Assembly (NCBI RefSeq): GCF_009697225.1
Contig: NZ_WIND01000020.1
Coordinates: 1-64,000 of the forward strand
Direction: 5' to 3'
Length of the DNA stretch: 64,000 nucleotides
Source: Halovulum marinum
Lineage (GTDB): Bacteria > Pseudomonadota > Alphaproteobacteria > Rhodobacterales > Rhodobacteraceae
Part shown: piece after piece, positions 25,936 through 35,336 of the stretch
How positions within the stretch are numbered: position 1 is the stretch's first letter
How the letters are laid out: every line of letters starts with the position of its first letter
Position numbers and translations under genes: made by a program
Notes under the pieces: generated by a model
Told to the model about the DNA's origin: nothing
Database searches by the model: none
The model's input: only the letters and a program-made list of their open reading frames with translations

Positions 25936-26508
25936 ATGAGTGACGACCCGCAGGATCGCAAGGATCTGTCCATCCACATCGAGGAGCAGGACGAGGAGCA
26001 TATCGACCTGTCCGACCTGCGTTGGCCCGACGCGATCGTGCTGGTGCTGTTCTGGGTCCTGGCGGCGGTGGTGTTCCTGCAGTTCTTCACCCGCTACGTG
26101 CTGAACGACTCGCTCGGCTGGACCGAGGAGATCGCCCGCTACCTGCTGATCGGCGTGACATTCGCCGGCTCGGCGATGGCGGTGCGCAAGAACAACCACA
26201 TCGCCGTCGAGGTGATCTATCGCTGGGTGCCGCGCCCGGTGCGGCGGCTGATGCAGACCGCCATCGACCTGCTGTCGGTCGCCTTCTTCGCCGGGCTGTC
26301 GTATCTGTCGGCGCAGCTGGCGGGCCGGACGATGCAGATGATGGTCTCGATCGACGTGCCCAAGTCCTGGGTCTACTGGTTCGTCGCCGCCTGCTTTGCC
26401 GGCATGACCCTTTATGCGCTGCGCAACACCTGGATCCATCTGCGGACCGGAACCAGCCGGCTGATCGACCCCGCCGCCCACGAGGGCGAGACGCGGGCGA
26501 TCGACTAG
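25936..26508 (+). CDS. dctQ: TRAP transporter small permease subunit (DctQ)
   Basis: The 190-residue protein has an acidic N-terminal tail rich in D and E (about 1-30), four membrane segments (about 34-53, 69-86, 110-128, 145-165) and the DctQ signature GWTEEIARYLLIGVTFAGSA. It anchors between binding protein and large permease in the inner membrane. It ends 13 nt before dctM. Confidence 0.92.
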   Translation: MSDDPQDRKDLSIHIEEQDEEHIDLSDLRWPDAIVLVLFWVLAAVVFLQFFTRYVLNDSLGWTEEIARYLLIGVTFAGSAMAVRKNNHIAVEVIYRWVPRPVRRLMQTAIDLLSVAFFAGLSYLSAQLAGRTMQMMVSIDVPKSWVYWFVAACFAGMTLYALRNTWIHLRTGTSRLIDPAAHEGETRAID

Positions 26509-26521
26509 GAGACCCTCGCCG

Positions 26522-27799
26522 ATGACGATCCTGACCCTGTTCCTGCTGCTGTTCGCGCTGATCGTGCTGGGCGTGCCGGTGGCGATCGCGCTGGCCGGCG
26601 CCTCGGCGGCGTTCATCCTGTCGGGCACGGTGCCGCCGATGGTGGTGGCGCACCGCATGGTGAACGGCGTCGACAGCTTTCCGCTGCTGGCGGTGCCGTT
26701 CTTCATCCTTGCCGGCAATCTGATGAACACCGCCGGCATCACCGAGCGGATCTTCAACTTCGCGCTGGCGCTGGTCGGCTGGATGCGCGGCGGGCTGGGG
26801 CATGTGAACGTCGGCGCCTCGGTGATCTTCGCCGGCATGTCCGGCGCGGCGGTGGCCGATGCCGGCGGTCTGGGCGCGATCGAGATCAAGGCGATGCGCG
26901 ATGCGAAATACGACACCGGCTTCGCCGTCGGCATCACCGCCGCCTCGTCGACCATCGGCCCGATCATCCCGCCGTCGCTGCCGATGGTGATCTACGGCGT
27001 CGTCGCCGGCGCCTCGATCGGGCAGCTGTTCGCCGCCGGGTTCATTCCGGGTCTGGTGATGGCGCTGTCGCTGATGCTGATGGTCGCCTGGTTCGCCCGC
27101 CGCCGCGGCTTTCCGCGCGACCAGGAGTTCTTCTGGGGCGTGCTGTTCCACAGCTTTCTGCGCGCCTTCCTGTCGCTGCTGACCCCGGTGATCATCGTCG
27201 GCGGCATCCTCAGCGGCGCGTTCACCCCGACCGAGGCCGCGGTGGCGGCCTGCGCCTATGCGATGTTCCTGGGCGCGGTGGTGTACCGCACGCTGACGCT
27301 GCGGCGGTTCGTGCGGGTCAGCTTCGACACCATCGAGACCACCGCCGTGGTGCTGCTGGTGGTCGGCGCGGCGTCGATCTTCGCCTGGATCCTGACCTCG
27401 AACCGGGTGCCCGAGATGGCGGCGAGCCTGCTGCTGGGCGCGTCGGATCGGCCGTGGGTGATCCTGCTGCTGATCAACATCATCCTGCTGCTGGTCGGCT
27501 GCTTCATGGAGACGGTCGCCGCGATCACCATCCTGGTGCCGGTGCTGCTGCCGGTCGCGGTGCAGCTGGGCATCGACCCGGTGCATTTCGGCGTGATCGT
27601 GGTGCTGAACCTGATGCTGGGCCTGCTGACGCCGCCGGTGGGGATGGTGCTGTACGTGCTGTCGCGGGTGGCGAACATCCCGTTCGAGCGGGCGATGACC
27701 GGCACCGCGCCGTTCCTGATCCCGCTGGTTCTGGTGCTGATCCTGATCACCTACGTCCCGGCGATCACCATGTGGCTGCCGACGCTGATCTACCGCTGA
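26522..27799 (+). CDS. dctM: TRAP transporter large permease subunit (DctM)
   Basis: The 425-residue protein has about 12 membrane segments and typical DctM motifs: VPFFILAGNLMNTAG, FAGMSGAAVADAGGLGAIE, GPIIPPSLPMVIYG, LLVGCFMETVAAITILVPVL and GLLTPPVGMVLYV. It is the Na+-coupled transport subunit. It closes the operon that starts with the GntR-Ldh fusion and ends 46 nt before the convergent DUF2267 gene. Confidence 0.95.
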   Translation: MTILTLFLLLFALIVLGVPVAIALAGASAAFILSGTVPPMVVAHRMVNGVDSFPLLAVPFFILAGNLMNTAGITERIFNFALALVGWMRGGLGHVNVGASVIFAGMSGAAVADAGGLGAIEIKAMRDAKYDTGFAVGITAASSTIGPIIPPSLPMVIYGVVAGASIGQLFAAGFIPGLVMALSLMLMVAWFARRRGFPRDQEFFWGVLFHSFLRAFLSLLTPVIIVGGILSGAFTPTEAAVAACAYAMFLGAVVYRTLTLRRFVRVSFDTIETTAVVLLVVGAASIFAWILTSNRVPEMAASLLLGASDRPWVILLLINIILLLVGCFMETVAAITILVPVLLPVAVQLGIDPVHFGVIVVLNLMLGLLTPPVGMVLYVLSRVANIPFERAMTGTAPFLIPLVLVLILITYVPAITMWLPTLIYR

Positions 27800-27845
27800 G
27801 CCGGCGTGCGGCGTTGGCGCGCGCCGCGCCGACGCCGCCCCGGGG

Positions 27846-28286
27846 TCATTCCCACAACTCGCGCAGCGGCTTGCGCATCGAATGCGCGACCTGGTCGATC
27901 TCGCCGGCCGACACCTTGCGGCGCAGCAGGTCGAACACCGCGACGACCGCCTCCTCGACGTTGTCGAGCGGCACCTTGCTGAAGTTCGCGGCGACCCGGT
28001 CGAGGAAGTCCTGCTTGCTGCGCGGGTGGACCGGCGTCCTGGCCGGGGTCCAGCCCTCGAAGTAGAACCCCCGCACCAGCACCGGCAGCTGGCTGGACAG
28101 GTTCACCGCCTCTTCGACGGTTAGAAAGTCGCGCACCGCGTGCAGCGTCGAGCGCAGCAGCAGATAGGCGCGCCCCTTGTCCGCCGCCCAGTCCATGTCC
28201 CGGCACAACTCGTTCAGCCACTCGGCCACCACCTGCGGCGCGTGGTCCAGCGTGCTCACACCGGTCGTATGCATGTCGTCCCCCAT
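27846..28286 (-). CDS. DUF2267 domain protein
   Basis: The 146-residue protein is a DUF2267 protein: two similar helical halves, seen in KGRAYLLLRSTLHAVRDFLTVEEAVNLSSQLP and the later VEEAVVAVFDLLRRKVSAGEIDQVAHSMRKPLRELW region. Function unknown; these proteins often occur in stress-related clusters. Two starts are possible: 28286 (GGAAA upstream) and 28274 (GGGGGA upstream, slightly better spaced). The longer frame upstream is GC-rich noise. The gene faces the Lon-like protease across a 236-bp gap in which I see no clear promoter. Confidence 0.8.
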   Translation of the reverse strand: MGDDMHTTGVSTLDHAPQVVAEWLNELCRDMDWAADKGRAYLLLRSTLHAVRDFLTVEEAVNLSSQLPVLVRGFYFEGWTPARTPVHPRSKQDFLDRVAANFSKVPLDNVEEAVVAVFDLLRRKVSAGEIDQVAHSMRKPLRELWE

Positions 28287-28522
28287 CGTTTCCAAGGTCC
28301 CGGGGCGTCCGCGCCGGCGGCTGCCAAAGGGTCCGCGCCCGGCACTTCCGGCGTGACGCTCCCGCGGGCAGTGTACGTTGTCGCCGGCGTGCGGGCCACA
28401 TGGCCGTGATCCGCAGCGCCGCCGAACGGCGACCGCCCGCGGCGCCCGGCCTTGATGCAGGTCATGTCGGCGCCCGCGCGCCTGCGGCAGGATCGGCGCA
28501 GCAGCCACCAGACGAGAGCGCC

Positions 28523-30964
28523 ATGCCCCGACCGGTATCCTTCGACAGGACCGCCGCGCGCGGACTCGGCCCCGACCAGCTGCGGCGGGTGTGCGATCCG
28601 GCGGCGCTGGGCTTCCGGACCACCGAGGATCTGCCGCCGCCCGAGGAGCCGGTCGGCCAGCAACGGGCGATGGACGCGGTGCGGCTGGCGACCGCGATGC
28701 GGCGGTCCGGGTTCAACCTGTTCGTTCTGGGGCCGCCCGGCACCGGGCGTCACCGGGCGGTGGACCGGCTGCTCGGTTCGGCGGCGGCACGTCGCCCGGT
28801 GCCGGACGACTGGGCCTATGTCCACAATTTCGAGGCCCCCGACCGGCCGCAGGCGCTGCGCCTGCCGCCGGGCCGGGCGGCGGATCTGGGCGCCGCCATG
28901 CGCGCTCTGGTGGACGATCTGGCGATCGACATTCCGGCGATGTTCGATTCCGAGGAATACCAGGCCGAGAAACGCAGCATCGAACAGGCGTTCGCGCAGG
29001 GCAACGAGGAGGCTTTCGCCGAGTTCGTCGACCGCGCCCGGAAGGACGGGGTCGAGGTGTTCCGCACCCCGACCGGCTTCACCCTGGCCGCGGTCGTCGA
29101 CGGCGAGGTGTTGAAGCCGGACACCTACGAGCGGCTGGACGCGGAACAGCGCGCGGCGGTCGACGCCCGCGTCGAGGCGATGCAGCAGGAACTGGCGCAG
29201 GTGCTGAAAGCAGTGCCGGGACGGGAGCGCGAGCATCGCAAGCGGCCGGAGCGACTGCACGCGATGATGGCGCAGTCCGCCGTCGCCGACCGCATCGCCG
29301 AGGTGACGCGCGCCTTCGCCGACCAGCCGGACGTGAGCGCCTATCTGGAGCAGGTGCACGCGGACATGGTCGCCAGCGCGGAACTGTTCCTGAAGGCGCG
29401 GGCCGGCGAGGGCGCGGGGCCGTTCCCCGAGGCGGTCCGCAAGTTCCACCACCTGCCGATGTTCCGGCGCTACGCGGTCAACGTCATCGTGTCGCGCGGC
29501 GGCGGCGGCGGTGCGCCGGTGGTAACCGAGGATCTGCCGACGCTGGCGAACCTGACGGGCCGGATCGACCATGCCTCGCACATGGGCGCGCTGGTCACCG
29601 ACTTCACGCTGATAAAGCCCGGCGCGCTGCACCGCGCCAACGGCGGTTTCCTGGTGCTCGAGGCGCGGCGCCTGCTGGGCGAGCCCTATGCCTGGGATGC
29701 GCTGAAGCGCAGCCTCGACGCCGGGCGCGTGCAGATCACCACGCTGGCCGAGCGGATGAGCCTGTTCACCACCACATCGCTGGAGCCCGACCCGATCCCG
29801 CTGGACCTGCGGGTGGTGCTGATCGCCGACCGGCAGCTGTACCGGCTGCTGGTGTACATGGATCCCGACGTCACCAGGCTGTTCAAGCTGCAGGCAGATT
29901 TCGAGGAGACCGCCCCGCGTACCGCGGCCACGGTGGCGCTGTTCGCGCGACAGCTGGCCGAGGCCGCCCGACGCGACGGGCTGATGCCGCTGACCGCCGC
30001 CGCGGTCGCCGGGCTGGTGGACCACGCCTCGCGTCTGGCCTCGGATACCGAGCGCATGTCGCTGCAGGTAGGACGGCTGAGCGACGTGATGCGCGAGGCC
30101 GACCACCTGGCGGCCACCGACGGGCACGCGGCGACCGACAGCGCGGACGTCGCGCACGCGCTGGAACAGGCCGAGCATCGGGCGGCGCGGGTGCGCGATC
30201 TTTCGCAGCAGATGATCGCGCGCCGCACCGTGTTGATCGACACCGCCGGCGGCACCGTCGGCCAGATCAACGGCCTGTCGGTGGTCGACACCGGCACCCA
30301 CCGCTTCGGCCGACCGTCGCGGATCACCGCACGGGTGCGCCAGGGTAGCGGCCGCGTCGTCGACATCGAGCGCGAGGTCGAACTGGGCGGGCCGCTGCAT
30401 TCCAAGGGCGTTCTGGTGCTGTCGGGCTACCTGACCGCGCATTATGCGCTGGACGTACCGATGTCGTTGCAGGCCAGCCTGGTGTTCGAGCAGAGCTATG
30501 GCGGCGTCGACGGCGACAGCGCCTCGACGGCCGAGCTTTGTGCGCTGCTGTCGGCGCTGTCGGATCTGCCGATCCGCCAGGGCCTCGCCGTCACCGGCTC
30601 GGTCAACCAACTGGGCGAGGTGCAGGCGATCGGCGGCGTCACCGAGAAGATCGAGGGATTTTTCAGGGTCTGCAAGGCGCGCCGGCTGACCGGTCAGCAG
30701 GGGGTGCTGATTCCGCAGGCGAACGTCAAGCACCTGATGCTGCGCGACGAGGTGGTCGAGGCGGTGCGCCGGGGCGCGTTCCACGTCTTTCCCGTCGCCA
30801 CCATCGACGCGGCGATCGAGCTGCTGACCGGTCACCCCGCCGGCCGGCGGCAGCGCGGCGGCGGCTTTCCGGGCGGCAGCGTGAACGCGCGCGTCGAGGC
30901 CCGTCTCCGGCGGTTCGCCGAGCTGCGCCGGGGCTTTGCCCCGGCGGTCCGGACGGAGCGCTGA
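28523..30964 (+). CDS. Lon-like ATP-dependent protease (AAA family, YcbZ/LonB-like)
   Basis: The 813-residue protein has an N-terminal ATPase-like part with the P-loop G70-PPGTGRH (the usual lysine is arginine), a long helical insertion (about 130-300), and a C-terminal Lon protease domain with the Ser-Lys dyad S666 in GDSAS and K709 in GGVTEKIEGF. It belongs to the Lon-like branch without the LonA N-terminal domain and probably degrades damaged proteins. The ATG at 28523 follows GAGAG; in-frame sequence further upstream has no conserved content. It ends 4 nt before the next gene, giving a Lon-UspA-permease operon. Confidence 0.92.
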   Translation: MPRPVSFDRTAARGLGPDQLRRVCDPAALGFRTTEDLPPPEEPVGQQRAMDAVRLATAMRRSGFNLFVLGPPGTGRHRAVDRLLGSAAARRPVPDDWAYVHNFEAPDRPQALRLPPGRAADLGAAMRALVDDLAIDIPAMFDSEEYQAEKRSIEQAFAQGNEEAFAEFVDRARKDGVEVFRTPTGFTLAAVVDGEVLKPDTYERLDAEQRAAVDARVEAMQQELAQVLKAVPGREREHRKRPERLHAMMAQSAVADRIAEVTRAFADQPDVSAYLEQVHADMVASAELFLKARAGEGAGPFPEAVRKFHHLPMFRRYAVNVIVSRGGGGGAPVVTEDLPTLANLTGRIDHASHMGALVTDFTLIKPGALHRANGGFLVLEARRLLGEPYAWDALKRSLDAGRVQITTLAERMSLFTTTSLEPDPIPLDLRVVLIADRQLYRLLVYMDPDVTRLFKLQADFEETAPRTAATVALFARQLAEAARRDGLMPLTAAAVAGLVDHASRLASDTERMSLQVGRLSDVMREADHLAATDGHAATDSADVAHALEQAEHRAARVRDLSQQMIARRTVLIDTAGGTVGQINGLSVVDTGTHRFGRPSRITARVRQGSGRVVDIEREVELGGPLHSKGVLVLSGYLTAHYALDVPMSLQASLVFEQSYGGVDGDSASTAELCALLSALSDLPIRQGLAVTGSVNQLGEVQAIGGVTEKIEGFFRVCKARRLTGQQGVLIPQANVKHLMLRDEVVEAVRRGAFHVFPVATIDAAIELLTGHPAGRRQRGGGFPGGSVNARVEARLRRFAELRRGFAPAVRTER

Positions 30965-30968
30965 GCGG

Positions 30969-31721
30969 ATGCGCGCTCGCCGGATCCTGATTGGCGCCAG
31001 CCGGTTCGACGACGCCGACGGGGCGTTGCGGCTGGCGATGCTGCTGGCGGCCCGCACCGAAAGCGAGGTGCGCGGCATCTTCGTCGAGGAACAGGAATAC
31101 CTGGACCTCGCAGCGGCGCCCGCGACCCGCGCCGTCACCCCGGGCGGGCGGCCGCTGGCGCCGCCGACGGTGCCCGAGGTGCGGGCCCGGCTGGCGGCCG
31201 ATGCGCGGGCGTTCGAGGCCGCCCTGGCGCAGGCCGCCGGCCAGGCGCTGCGGCGCTGGAGCTTCGAGCGGGCGCAGGGACGGCTGCTGTCGATCCTGCG
31301 CCGCGCCGCCTTGCCCGGGGACCTGCTGCTGATCGGGCATGCCCGGCGGCCGGCGCCGGGCGCGGTGGTGCTGGTCGCCGGCGCGGCCGGGCCGGGGCGT
31401 TTCGCGCGCGATACGGCACGGGCCGTCGCCGCGGCGCTGGACGCGCCGGTGCTGGTGGCCCTGGTGGGCGCCGGAAGCGCCGCCGGTCACCTGCCGGGCA
31501 ACATCGAGACCTTTTCCGGGCCGGAGGCGCTGTTGCGGCGTCTCGACCGGCTCAGCGTCGCCGCGGTGGTGCTGGACCGGTCCGGCGCGCCGTTCGCTGC
31601 CGACCGGGAACTACGGCGGCTGATCGGCGCGGCGCGCTGCCCGGCGGTCCTGGTCGGCGGCGACGACACATCGGAACCGGACGCGGGCCATGCCGGCGCG
31701 CGGGATGCGGAGGCGGAATGA
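30969..31721 (+). CDS. UspA-like protein (divergent)
   Basis: The 250-residue protein starts RRILIGASRFDDADGALRLAMLLAARTESEVRGIFVEE, the shape of a universal-stress-protein first strand and helix, and has a second half-domain from about residue 120. No complete nucleotide-binding GxxG-x9-GS motif is visible. It may sense stress for the protease or permease genes. Its TGA overlaps the next ATG (ATGA at 31718-31721), so translation is coupled to the permease. Confidence 0.7.
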   Translation: MRARRILIGASRFDDADGALRLAMLLAARTESEVRGIFVEEQEYLDLAAAPATRAVTPGGRPLAPPTVPEVRARLAADARAFEAALAQAAGQALRRWSFERAQGRLLSILRRAALPGDLLLIGHARRPAPGAVVLVAGAAGPGRFARDTARAVAAALDAPVLVALVGAGSAAGHLPGNIETFSGPEALLRRLDRLSVAAVVLDRSGAPFAADRELRRLIGAARCPAVLVGGDDTSEPDAGHAGARDAEAE

Positions 31722-32965
31722 GCGTGCAGGGATCGGACGTGACCATCAAGCATCCGGCGCCGACGCTCCGGCGGGCGATATCGCTGCCGCTGCTGGTGCT
31801 CTACGGACTCGGGGTGACGATCGGCGCCGGGATCTATGTGCTGATCGGCGTCGCGGTGGAGCAGGCGGGGATGTTCGCGCCGTCGGCCTTCCTGCTGGCG
31901 GCGGTGGTGATGGCCTTCAGCGCCTGCAGCTTCGCCGAGCTGTCGGGCCGGTTGCCGCAGGCGGCCGGCGAGGCGGTCTATGTCGAGGCTGCGTTCGGGT
32001 TGCGCTGGCTGACGCTGGCGACGGGGTTCTGCATCGTCCTGTCGGCGATCGTCGCCGCGGCGGCGATCACCCTGGGCGGTACCGGCTACATCCTGACGCT
32101 GATCGCACTGCCGCAGCCGGTGGTGGTCGCCGCGGTGATCGTGTTGATGGGCACCGTCGCCGCCTGGGGGGTACTGGAGTCGGTCACCTTCGCCGGCATC
32201 TTCACCGTGCTCGAGATCCTGGGCCTGCTGGTGATCGTGGCGGCGGGGGTCCGGGCACAGCCCGAGATCCTGCTGCGCCTGCCCGAGGTGGTTCCGGCGC
32301 CGGGCGACGGCGCCGCGCTGGCGGCGGTGTTCGGCGCCAGCCTGATCGCCTTCTTCGCCTTCATCGGCTTCGACGACGTGGTGAACCTGGTCGAGGAGAC
32401 CCGCGATCCGGCGCGGGTCATGCCGCTGGGCATCGGACTGACGCTGGTGCTGGCGACGCTGCTCTACGTCATGGTCGCGACGGTCGCGGTGATGTCGGTG
32501 CCGCACGCCGAGCTTGCCGGCACCGGCGCACCGATCGCGCTGCTGTTCCAGCGCCTGACCGGGCTGTCGCCGGTGGCGATCTCGCTGATCGCCATCGTCG
32601 CCACGCTCAACGGCATCGTCATCCAGATCATCATGGCGGCGCGGGTGCTGTACGGGCTGGGCGCGGCCGGGCGGCTGCCGCGGCGGTTCGCGGCGGTCAA
32701 TCCGCGCACGCGCACGCCGCTGTTCTCGACCGCGCTGGTGTCGGCGGCGGTGTTGTGCCTGGCGCTGTTCCTGCCGATCGGGCGGCTGGCCGAGGTGACG
32801 ACTCAGGTGATCCTGGTGGTCTTCGCGCTGGTCAACCTGTCGCTGTTCGTGCTGAAACGCCGCCGGGTGCCGGCGCCGGCGGGCGTGTTCACCGTGCCCG
32901 CCTGGGTGCCGGCGGTCGGCGTCGTCACCTGTCTGGGTCTGCTGCTGGGGCCACTGCTGATCTGA
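31718..32965 (+). CDS. APC-family amino acid permease
   Basis: The 415-residue protein has about 12 membrane segments and the APC opening GLGVTIGAGIYVLIG, FAFIGFDDVVNLVEETRDP and ARVLYGLGAAGRLP. It likely exchanges or imports amino acids or amines across the inner membrane. It is slightly short for the family, with little beyond the last membrane segment. Its last 41 bp overlap the tail of a convergent gene. Substrate unknown. Confidence 0.9.
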   Translation: MSVQGSDVTIKHPAPTLRRAISLPLLVLYGLGVTIGAGIYVLIGVAVEQAGMFAPSAFLLAAVVMAFSACSFAELSGRLPQAAGEAVYVEAAFGLRWLTLATGFCIVLSAIVAAAAITLGGTGYILTLIALPQPVVVAAVIVLMGTVAAWGVLESVTFAGIFTVLEILGLLVIVAAGVRAQPEILLRLPEVVPAPGDGAALAAVFGASLIAFFAFIGFDDVVNLVEETRDPARVMPLGIGLTLVLATLLYVMVATVAVMSVPHAELAGTGAPIALLFQRLTGLSPVAISLIAIVATLNGIVIQIIMAARVLYGLGAAGRLPRRFAAVNPRTRTPLFSTALVSAAVLCLALFLPIGRLAEVTTQVILVVFALVNLSLFVLKRRRVPAPAGVFTVPAWVPAVGVVTCLGLLLGPLLI

Positions 32966-33527
32966 GCCGCGCCCCCCAGCCGCTGCCGGCCCGCCCCGCC
33001 TCCGGCGCGACCGTGGCCGCGGGCCGGGGCGCAGCGGCGGGAGGTCGCCGGGGGTGGATCGTCTGGCGTTCCGGCAGCATGTGGGTGCCCCGTTCGAGAT
33101 CGCCGCGGCGGGCCGAGAGCAGCGATGTCACGCGCTCGTGGGCGGTGTCGAGCAGGTTGCGAACGGCGTGGATCAGGCGGACGGTCAGCCAGAAGGCAAC
33201 TCCGGGCACGACGCTGCCGGGGATGCTGCCGGGGATGAAGAACACCGCCTCGATACCGAAGCCGTGCACCCCGCCGATGACGATGAACGGCACCAGGAGT
33301 CCGGTGATCGCTGCCGTGCCCCGGCCGAGCATGTCGTACCGGCGTGCGAGAATCGCGAACGGGACCGAGACCGGAATGCCCTGCCAGCACACCATGAAGG
33401 ATCTGGCCAGCGTCCCGATCCGGGTTTCGGCAAGTTGCAGCGCCGGGCCGGCTGCAGTTTTCGTGATGCCGGTGTCGTTGACGAGAGCGAGGGCGAGGCT
33501 GTGCATGGCCTCCGCTGGCGCGGGCAC
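32925..33527 (-). CDS. Hypothetical membrane protein
   Basis: This 200-residue frame is not recognised. Its centre has three hydrophobic stretches (FMVCWQGIPVSVPFAILA, AITGLLVPFIVIGGVHGFG and SVVPGVAFWLTVRLI) and strong G/C at third positions, as in real genes here. The last 45 residues are low-complexity Pro/Ala/Arg and overlap the permease gene tail, so the true coding part may be shorter or decayed. Start codons: GTG at 33527 or ATG at 33506, which has GGAGG but very close. It lies downstream of tldD on the same strand, beyond a terminator hairpin. Confidence 0.5.
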   Translation of the reverse strand: MPAPAEAMHSLALALVNDTGITKTAAGPALQLAETRIGTLARSFMVCWQGIPVSVPFAILARRYDMLGRGTAAITGLLVPFIVIGGVHGFGIEAVFFIPGSIPGSVVPGVAFWLTVRLIHAVRNLLDTAHERVTSLLSARRGDLERGTHMLPERQTIHPRRPPAAAPRPAATVAPEAGRAGSGWGARLRSAVAPAADPDR

Positions 33528-33601
33528 GCCGACAAGGATCCCCAGACAACCCAGACAACCCCGACAACCCGCGAGGCAGGACCGTCACCTGACCGCGCGC
33601 G

Positions 33602-33632
33602 CTGCCCCCGCGGGTGTTGGGAACGGGGGCAG
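33602..33632 (-). terminator. Hairpin downstream of tldD
   Basis: CTGCCCCCG (33602-33610) pairs with CGGGGGCAG (33624-33632), a 9-bp perfect stem with a 13-nt loop, 11 nt after the tldD stop codon. Confidence 0.6.
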
Positions 33633-33643
33633 GCCGCGCATGT

Positions 33644-35065
33644 TCAGCCGGCCTGGCTGCCGCCCACGGTCAGCCCGCCGATCATCAGCGTCGGCAGGCC
33701 GACGCCGACCGGCACCCACTGGCCGTTCTTGCCGCAGTTGCCGATGCCCGGATCCAGCGCCAGGTCGTTGCCGATGGCGCGGATCTTCTGCATCGAGGTG
33801 GCGCCGTCGCCGATCAGCGTCGCGCCCTTGATCGGCGCGCCGAGCTTGCCGTTCTTCACCCGGTAGGCCTCGGTGCAACTGAACACGTACTTGCCGTTGG
33901 TGATGTCGACCTGCCCGCCGCCGAAGCCGACGGCGTAGATGCCGTCCTTCAGGTCGGCCAGGATCGCCGCCGGATCGGCGTCGCCGCCCAGCATGTAGGT
34001 GTTGGTCATCCGCGGCATCGGGATGTGGGCATGGCTTTGCCGCCGGCCGTTGCCGGTGGGCTTCACCCCCATCAGCCGGGCGTTCTGCCGGTCCTGCATG
34101 TAGCCGGTCAGGATCCCGTCCTCGATCAGCACGTTCCTGCCCGAGGGCGTGCCCTCGTCGTCGAAGGTCAGCGAGCCGCGGCGGTCGGGGATGGTGCCGT
34201 CGTCCAGCACGGTCACGCCCGGGGCCGCGACGCGCTGGCCCAGCAGCCCGGCGAAGGCCGAGGATTTCTTGCGGTTGAAGTCGCCCTCCAGCCCGTGGCC
34301 GACGGCCTCGTGCAGCAGGATGCCGGGCCAGCCGGGGCCGAGCACGACGTCCATGACCCCGGCAGGGGCGGGTTCGGCGGCAAGGTTGACGGCGGCGATG
34401 CGCAGCGCCTCGCGGACCTGGGCCTGCCAGTGGTCCTGCACCATCAGCCGCTCGATGCCGTGGCGGCCGCCGCCGCCCGAGGTGCCCGATTCGCGGCGGC
34501 CGTCCTGTTCGACGGTGACCGAGACGTTCAGCCGCGCCATCGGCCGCAGGTCGGCCAGCCGCTGGCCGTCGGGGCGCAGGATCTCGACCTCCTGCACGGA
34601 CGCGGCCAGCGCGGCCGAGACCTGCACCACGCGCGGATCCAGCGCGCGGGCATAGGCGTCGAGATCCTTCAGCAGGTCGACCTTGCCCAGGAAGGGCACC
34701 GAGGTGACCGGGTCGACCGCGTCGTAGAGGTGCCGGTTGGTGCCCGGCGGCGCGTCGGCCAGGGTGCCGCCGCCGGCGCCGACGGCCAGGCGCGCGGTCT
34801 CGGCGGCGCGTTTCAGCGCCGCTTCGGACAGGTCGGTGGAGTGGCCGTAGCCGGCGGTCTCGCCGCGCACGGCGCGCAGGCCGAACCCCTCGGAGGCGTC
34901 GTAGCTGGCGTTCTTGAGCCGGCCGTCGTCGAACACCAGGCTTTCCGAGCGGCGGCGCTCGAGGAACAGCTCGCCGTCGTCGGCGCCGTCGGTGGCGCCG
35001 CGCAGGATGCGCAGCGCGGCGGTTTCGTCGAGGTCGGTGTCGAAGGGGCGGAATGAATCGGTCAT
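33644..35065 (-). CDS. tldD: Metalloprotease TldD
   Basis: The 473-residue protein is a full-length TldD with the zinc motif HEAVGHGLEGD (HExxxH), RMTNTYMLGGD, FGGGQVDITNGKYVFSC and the C-terminal GNCGKNGQWVPVGVG. With TldE it forms a protease that matures small peptides such as microcins and degrades unfolded peptides. No tldE-like gene is in the window. The start at 35065 is preferred because AAGGA lies 5 nt upstream; an ATG 6 bp earlier (35071) is the alternative. It is divergent from coxB across about 270 bp. Confidence 0.95.
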   Translation of the reverse strand: MTDSFRPFDTDLDETAALRILRGATDGADDGELFLERRRSESLVFDDGRLKNASYDASEGFGLRAVRGETAGYGHSTDLSEAALKRAAETARLAVGAGGGTLADAPPGTNRHLYDAVDPVTSVPFLGKVDLLKDLDAYARALDPRVVQVSAALAASVQEVEILRPDGQRLADLRPMARLNVSVTVEQDGRRESGTSGGGGRHGIERLMVQDHWQAQVREALRIAAVNLAAEPAPAGVMDVVLGPGWPGILLHEAVGHGLEGDFNRKKSSAFAGLLGQRVAAPGVTVLDDGTIPDRRGSLTFDDEGTPSGRNVLIEDGILTGYMQDRQNARLMGVKPTGNGRRQSHAHIPMPRMTNTYMLGGDADPAAILADLKDGIYAVGFGGGQVDITNGKYVFSCTEAYRVKNGKLGAPIKGATLIGDGATSMQKIRAIGNDLALDPGIGNCGKNGQWVPVGVGLPTLMIGGLTVGGSQAG

Positions 35066-35336
35066 GGTCATCCTTGCGTCGCGGCCCGCGGGGCCCTGTG
35101 CGTCTGTCCTGAACATGGGCACTTGCCGGCCGCATGACCAGTGCCATCCGGCCGCCGCGGCGCGCTGCCTGCGGCGACAGGGCGCGCGTCCGCACCCTCG
35201 GGGATGCTTGTTCTTCGCGGCCGGCTGTGCAAGTTTCACGCCCAAGTCAGCCCGGAGCGGTGCGTGGCGCGGAAGCGTGCAGCGCGGCCGATGCCGGCGC
35301 TTTCCAAACCGGCAGGAATAGCGGGAAGACAAGCGC

